Assembly: GCF_040689105.1 (NCBI RefSeq)
Contig: NZ_JBFBVU010000001.1
Location: 310,001 to 374,000, forward strand
Direction of reading: 5' to 3'
From: Meridianimarinicoccus marinus
GTDB taxonomy: Bacteria; Pseudomonadota; Alphaproteobacteria; Rhodobacterales; Rhodobacteraceae
DNA length: 64,000 bases
Shown here: positions 61,700 to 64,000 of the stretch, piece by piece
How positions within the stretch are numbered: the first letter of the stretch is position 1
Layout: each line of letters opens with the position of its first letter
Made by a program: the position numbers and the translations under genes
Notes under the pieces: generated by a model
Told to the model about the DNA's origin: nothing
Databases searched by the model: none
Seen by the model: only the letters and a program-made list of their open reading frames with translations

Positions 61700-61720
61700 G
61701 AGTATTTTTCACAAGAAAAA
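61700..61720 (+). repeat. Short intergenic repeat, copy 3
   Basis: GAGTATTT, TTCA, CAAGAAAAA, preceded by GGCCGGAGGCCTGTCAT. It ends six bases before the pyrC stop codon (61727 on the minus strand). Confidence 0.8.
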
Positions 61721-61726
61721 GCCACA

Positions 61727-62770
61727 TCAGTCCTGAACCCGCCAGTGCAGCGGGAACCCGGGGTCGAATACGGTGACGGGGCCTTCGCCGGTGTCGATCC
61801 GCGCCGGGTAGGTGACAGGGTCGCCTTTCACCAGGGTCACGGTGGCCTCGTTCTCCGGCAGCTTGTAGAAGGCGGGCCCGTGGCGCGAGGTGAAGCCTTC
61901 GAGCTGGTCGAGGGCGCCTTCACGCTCGAACACTTCCGCAAGGCAACTGAGAGTGTTCGTAGCGGTGAAGCAGCCGGCGCAGCCGCAGGCGCTTTCCTTG
62001 TTGGCATCCGTATGCGGCGCGCTGTCGGTGCCGAGGAAGAAGCGTGGATTGCCCGATGTGGCCGCCGCGACCAGCGCGCTGCGGTGGGTGGCGCGTTTGG
62101 CCACTGGCAAGCAATAGTAGTGCGGCTTGATCCCGCCGACGAGGATATGGTTGCGGTCGATGATCAGGTGATGGGTCGTGATGGTGGCGCCCATCTGGCC
62201 CTCGGGCTGGTCCTTGACGTAGTCGACGCCGTCCTTGGTGGTGATGTGTTCCATCACCACCCGCAGGTTGGGGATGCGGCGGCGCAGGGGGTCCAGCACC
62301 GTGTCGATGAACACCGCCTCGCGGTCGAAAATGTCGACCTCGGGATCGGTGACCTCGCCGTGGACGCAGAGCGGCAGGCCCAGCAGGGCCATGGTCTCCA
62401 GCACCCGCGTGACCTTGTCGAAATCCTTCACGCCGGAGGCCGAATTGGTGGTGGCGCCCGCGGGATAAAGTTTCACCGCCGAGATCAGGCCGATTTCGGC
62501 GGCAGCGCGCACGGATTTCGCTTCGGTCTCTTCGGTGAGATACAGCGTCATCAGTGGCTGGAACTTGTTGTTCAGCGGCTTGGCGGCCAGGATCCTGTCG
62601 CGATAGGCGGCGGCATCTGCCGGGGTAATCACCGGCGGCACCAGGTTGGGCATGATGATGGCGCGCCCGAAATGGCGGGCGGTTTCGGGAAGCACCGCGC
62701 GCAACATGTCGCCGTCGCGCAGGTGCAGATGCCAGTCGTCGGGCTGGCGGATGGTGAGGCTTTGGGTCAT
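61727..62770 (-). CDS. pyrC: Dihydroorotase (PyrC, class II)
   Basis: A 347-residue zinc amidohydrolase closing carbamoyl-aspartate to dihydroorotate. HxH lies in DDWHLHLRDGDML near residue 15, the carboxylated Lys in AVKLYPAGATTNS, then CVHGEVTD, VMEHITT and FLGTDSAPH with the catalytic Asp. Length and motifs match the E. coli-type enzyme. The ATG at 62770 starts the conserved MTQSLTIRQPDDWH. Upstream of pyrE on the same strand. Confidence 0.95.
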   Translation of the reverse strand: MTQSLTIRQPDDWHLHLRDGDMLRAVLPETARHFGRAIIMPNLVPPVITPADAAAYRDRILAAKPLNNKFQPLMTLYLTEETEAKSVRAAAEIGLISAVKLYPAGATTNSASGVKDFDKVTRVLETMALLGLPLCVHGEVTDPEVDIFDREAVFIDTVLDPLRRRIPNLRVVMEHITTKDGVDYVKDQPEGQMGATITTHHLIIDRNHILVGGIKPHYYCLPVAKRATHRSALVAAATSGNPRFFLGTDSAPHTDANKESACGCAGCFTATNTLSCLAEVFEREGALDQLEGFTSRHGPAFYKLPENEATVTLVKGDPVTYPARIDTGEGPVTVFDPGFPLHWRVQD

Positions 62771-62986
62771 GGGCGTCGCATAGCGAAAATCCCGGCGCTG
62801 TGCCAGAGCCTGCGACGCAAGGGGCCTGTGGAATCGCAACCGCGCGTTCTGCGGCGGGTTGTGCGGATGCAGCATTGTCCGGATCGGCTTTGGCGGGAAA
62901 TCGCGCGAAACACCGCAATATTGTCACGGTTTGACCGAATTGGGGGGCGAAACCACCGAATGGCCCGCATTTTCGCTATGCTGCAG

Positions 62987-63001
62987 TTGCACAATGTGCA
63001 A
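62987..63001. promoter_or_regulatory. Palindromic operator-like site upstream of the Ala/Pro/Lys-rich gene
   Basis: TTGCACAATGTGCAA is an inverted repeat with six-base arms and a three-base centre, inside the 421-base gene-free stretch 62771-63191. CTGCAG overlaps its left side. TGC/GCA-rich palindromes of this kind are bound by PhaR, the polyhydroxyalkanoate regulator of Rhodobacteraceae, but the identity is a guess. Confidence 0.45.
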
Positions 63002-63191
63002 GAGTGCTCACATGCGGAGAGAAGGTTTTTCCGCGCTGTGTCGCCGTTGCGCGCAACGCGGGGACTTCGTGGAGTTGCTAGGTTTCAGGGTCACCCCCAA
63101 CCCGTGCCGGACCGGTGTGGTTTATCCGGCAGCAGAAAAAGCCAAGGCGAGGCCGGAGAGTTTCGGCCGTCGCAGAGATGGAGAAAGTGAA

Positions 63192-63770
63192 ATGATGATG
63201 ACGCCGCTCGATATCTGGCGCCAGAGCATGGAATTCTGGTTTCGGAGCGCCACGACCCAGGTCGAGATGACCCGCCGGATGATGGCGATGTTCCCGTCGT
63301 GGAATGTCGTTGCCATCGATGGTTCGGTGGTTGCCAACGCGCCGGCCCCCGCGCCGGTTGCGCCGAAGGCCGAAAAGCCGGCGCTGAAGACCGTGCCCGC
63401 CGCCGTGAAACCGGCGCCGAGCCGCAAGGTGGCGCCGAAGCCCGCTCCGGCGACGGATGCCAAGCCGCTGGAAACCGTTGTGGCCAAGGTCGCCGCGCCG
63501 GTGGAAGCCGAAAAACCTGTCGAGCCGAAGCTGAAACCGGCCCCGCGTGCCAAAGCCGCGCCCAAGGCCGCTTCGGTTCCGGCTCCGGCTCCCGCCGCGA
63601 AAGCTGTCGAGACCTCGGACGCTCCTGCCAAACCGGCCCCGCGCAAGCGCGCGGCGGCGAAACCGGCCGCCGTCAAGCCGGATACGCCTGCCGCGACCTC
63701 GCGCCGCCGCCGCACCCCGGCCAAGCCGCAGGTTCCGGACGCGCTGAAGCCGACCGACGGCAAGGGCTGA
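63192..63770 (+). CDS. Ala/Pro/Lys-rich protein with a short conserved N-terminus
   Basis: A 192-residue protein. Residues 1-40 form a Trp/Met-rich helical head (TPLDIWRQSMEFWFRSATTQ, MTRRMMAMFPSW). The rest is low-complexity Ala/Pro/Lys with repeated KPAP, APK and KAAP units, ending in an Arg-rich RKRAAAKPA ... SRRRRTPAKP section like bacterial histone-H1-type tails. It could bind DNA or polyhydroxyalkanoate granules through the amphipathic head, with a positive disordered tail; I do not recognise the family. Three ATGs in a row (63192, 63195, 63198) make the exact start uncertain. Confidence 0.65.
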   Translation: MMMTPLDIWRQSMEFWFRSATTQVEMTRRMMAMFPSWNVVAIDGSVVANAPAPAPVAPKAEKPALKTVPAAVKPAPSRKVAPKPAPATDAKPLETVVAKVAAPVEAEKPVEPKLKPAPRAKAAPKAASVPAPAPAAKAVETSDAPAKPAPRKRAAAKPAAVKPDTPAATSRRRRTPAKPQVPDALKPTDGKG

Positions 63771-63883
63771 CCCGGCATCGCCGCGCGGCCTGTCGGGTCG
63801 TGCGGTCCTCGGCCTGCCGGATCGGCGGGCCGACCTCCCCCGCGGGCAACCCGGGATCATGATAGAACAAGAAAGCAATCGCC

Positions 63884-64000
63884 ATGATGTCTTCCGATCC
63901 CCTCCCCGCAACCCCTGAAACCGACGTTGACAGCGGCCTGCTGTATGATCTGACCCATACCGGCACCAGCCTGGCCGCGATGGCGTCCGAGGCGCATACG
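63884..64000 (+). CDS. Start of a gene cut by the window end
   Basis: An open frame from ATG 63884 (or 63887) through the last base, reading MMSSDPLPATPETDVDSGLL and then YDLTHTGTSLAAMASEAHT. The composition is protein-like, but 39 residues are too few for a family call. It follows the Ala/Pro/Lys-rich gene by about 110 bases on the same strand. Confidence 0.45.
   Translation, partial: MMSSDPLPATPETDVDSGLLYDLTHTGTSLAAMASEAHT

Overview
The window is about 62 kb of alphaproteobacterial chromosome core preceded by about 2.3 kb of decayed accessory DNA. High GC, tightly packed operons with ATGA, GTGA and TGATG start-stop overlaps, and the gene set (ChpT, Usg, DUF3572, DUF3553, class II ribonucleotide reductase, sqdBDC, btaAB, olsBA, a solitary imuA behind a GTTC-N7-GTTC SOS box) point to Rhodobacteraceae (Rhodobacterales). 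No photosynthesis, phage-structural or CRISPR genes are present.

Layout. 1-2332: end of a degraded genomic island with an IS3-family transposase scrap, a complete tRNA-Gly(CCC), broken reading frames and a frameshifted tyrosine-recombinase N-terminus. It abuts a second tRNA-Gly(CCC) cut exactly after its anticodon loop. 2429-9157: cobalamin and one-carbon genes (RACo-type corrinoid reactivator, pterin-binding corrinoid methyltransferase, MetF-like reductase, HAD and cupin proteins, small PF13769 protein), consistent with a split methionine synthase. 9334-11187: ppx and rlmE. 11184-16965: phosphorus-free membrane lipids, plcP-btaA-btaB-sqdB-sqdD-sqdC (phospholipid head-group removal, betaine lipid, sulfolipid). 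17051-24086: hybrid histidine kinase, metG, yceI, SOS-controlled imuA, an aldo/keto reductase, NUDIX, DUF983. 24286-30609: EF-hand protein with an ECF sigma, putative anti-sigma and CnrX-like set, then two diguanylate cyclases, one paired with an H-NOX-like protein lacking the heme ligand. 30675-36158: ilvBN behind a leader-peptide attenuator, then gyrA. 36348-43738: usg, dsbB, a DedA-like gene, a TRAP permease pair and nrdJ. 44075-50233: tRNA-Ser, a DUF2059 protein, rplU-rpmA, GNAT, obgE-proB-proA. 50240-58062: chpT, DUF3553, ornithine-lipid olsBA, a ThiE-like gene, trmJ, ctaA, an M32 peptidase, htpX. 58121-64000: an AT-richer VPLPA-CTERM protein, dnaB, pyrE, pyrC, an Ala/Pro/Lys-rich protein and a gene running off the end.

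How the parts relate. Three pathways that replace phospholipids with phosphorus-free lipids (betaine lipid, sulfolipid, ornithine lipid) lie within about 42 kb. Each is preceded by a degenerate Pho-box-like direct repeat, suggesting a phosphate-starvation regulon. Other control elements visible in the DNA are the SOS box at imuA, the ilv leader peptide with competing hairpins, NrdR-like palindromes before nrdJ, helically phased DnaA-box-like repeats before dnaB, and a three-copy short intergenic repeat around olsA and the pyr genes.
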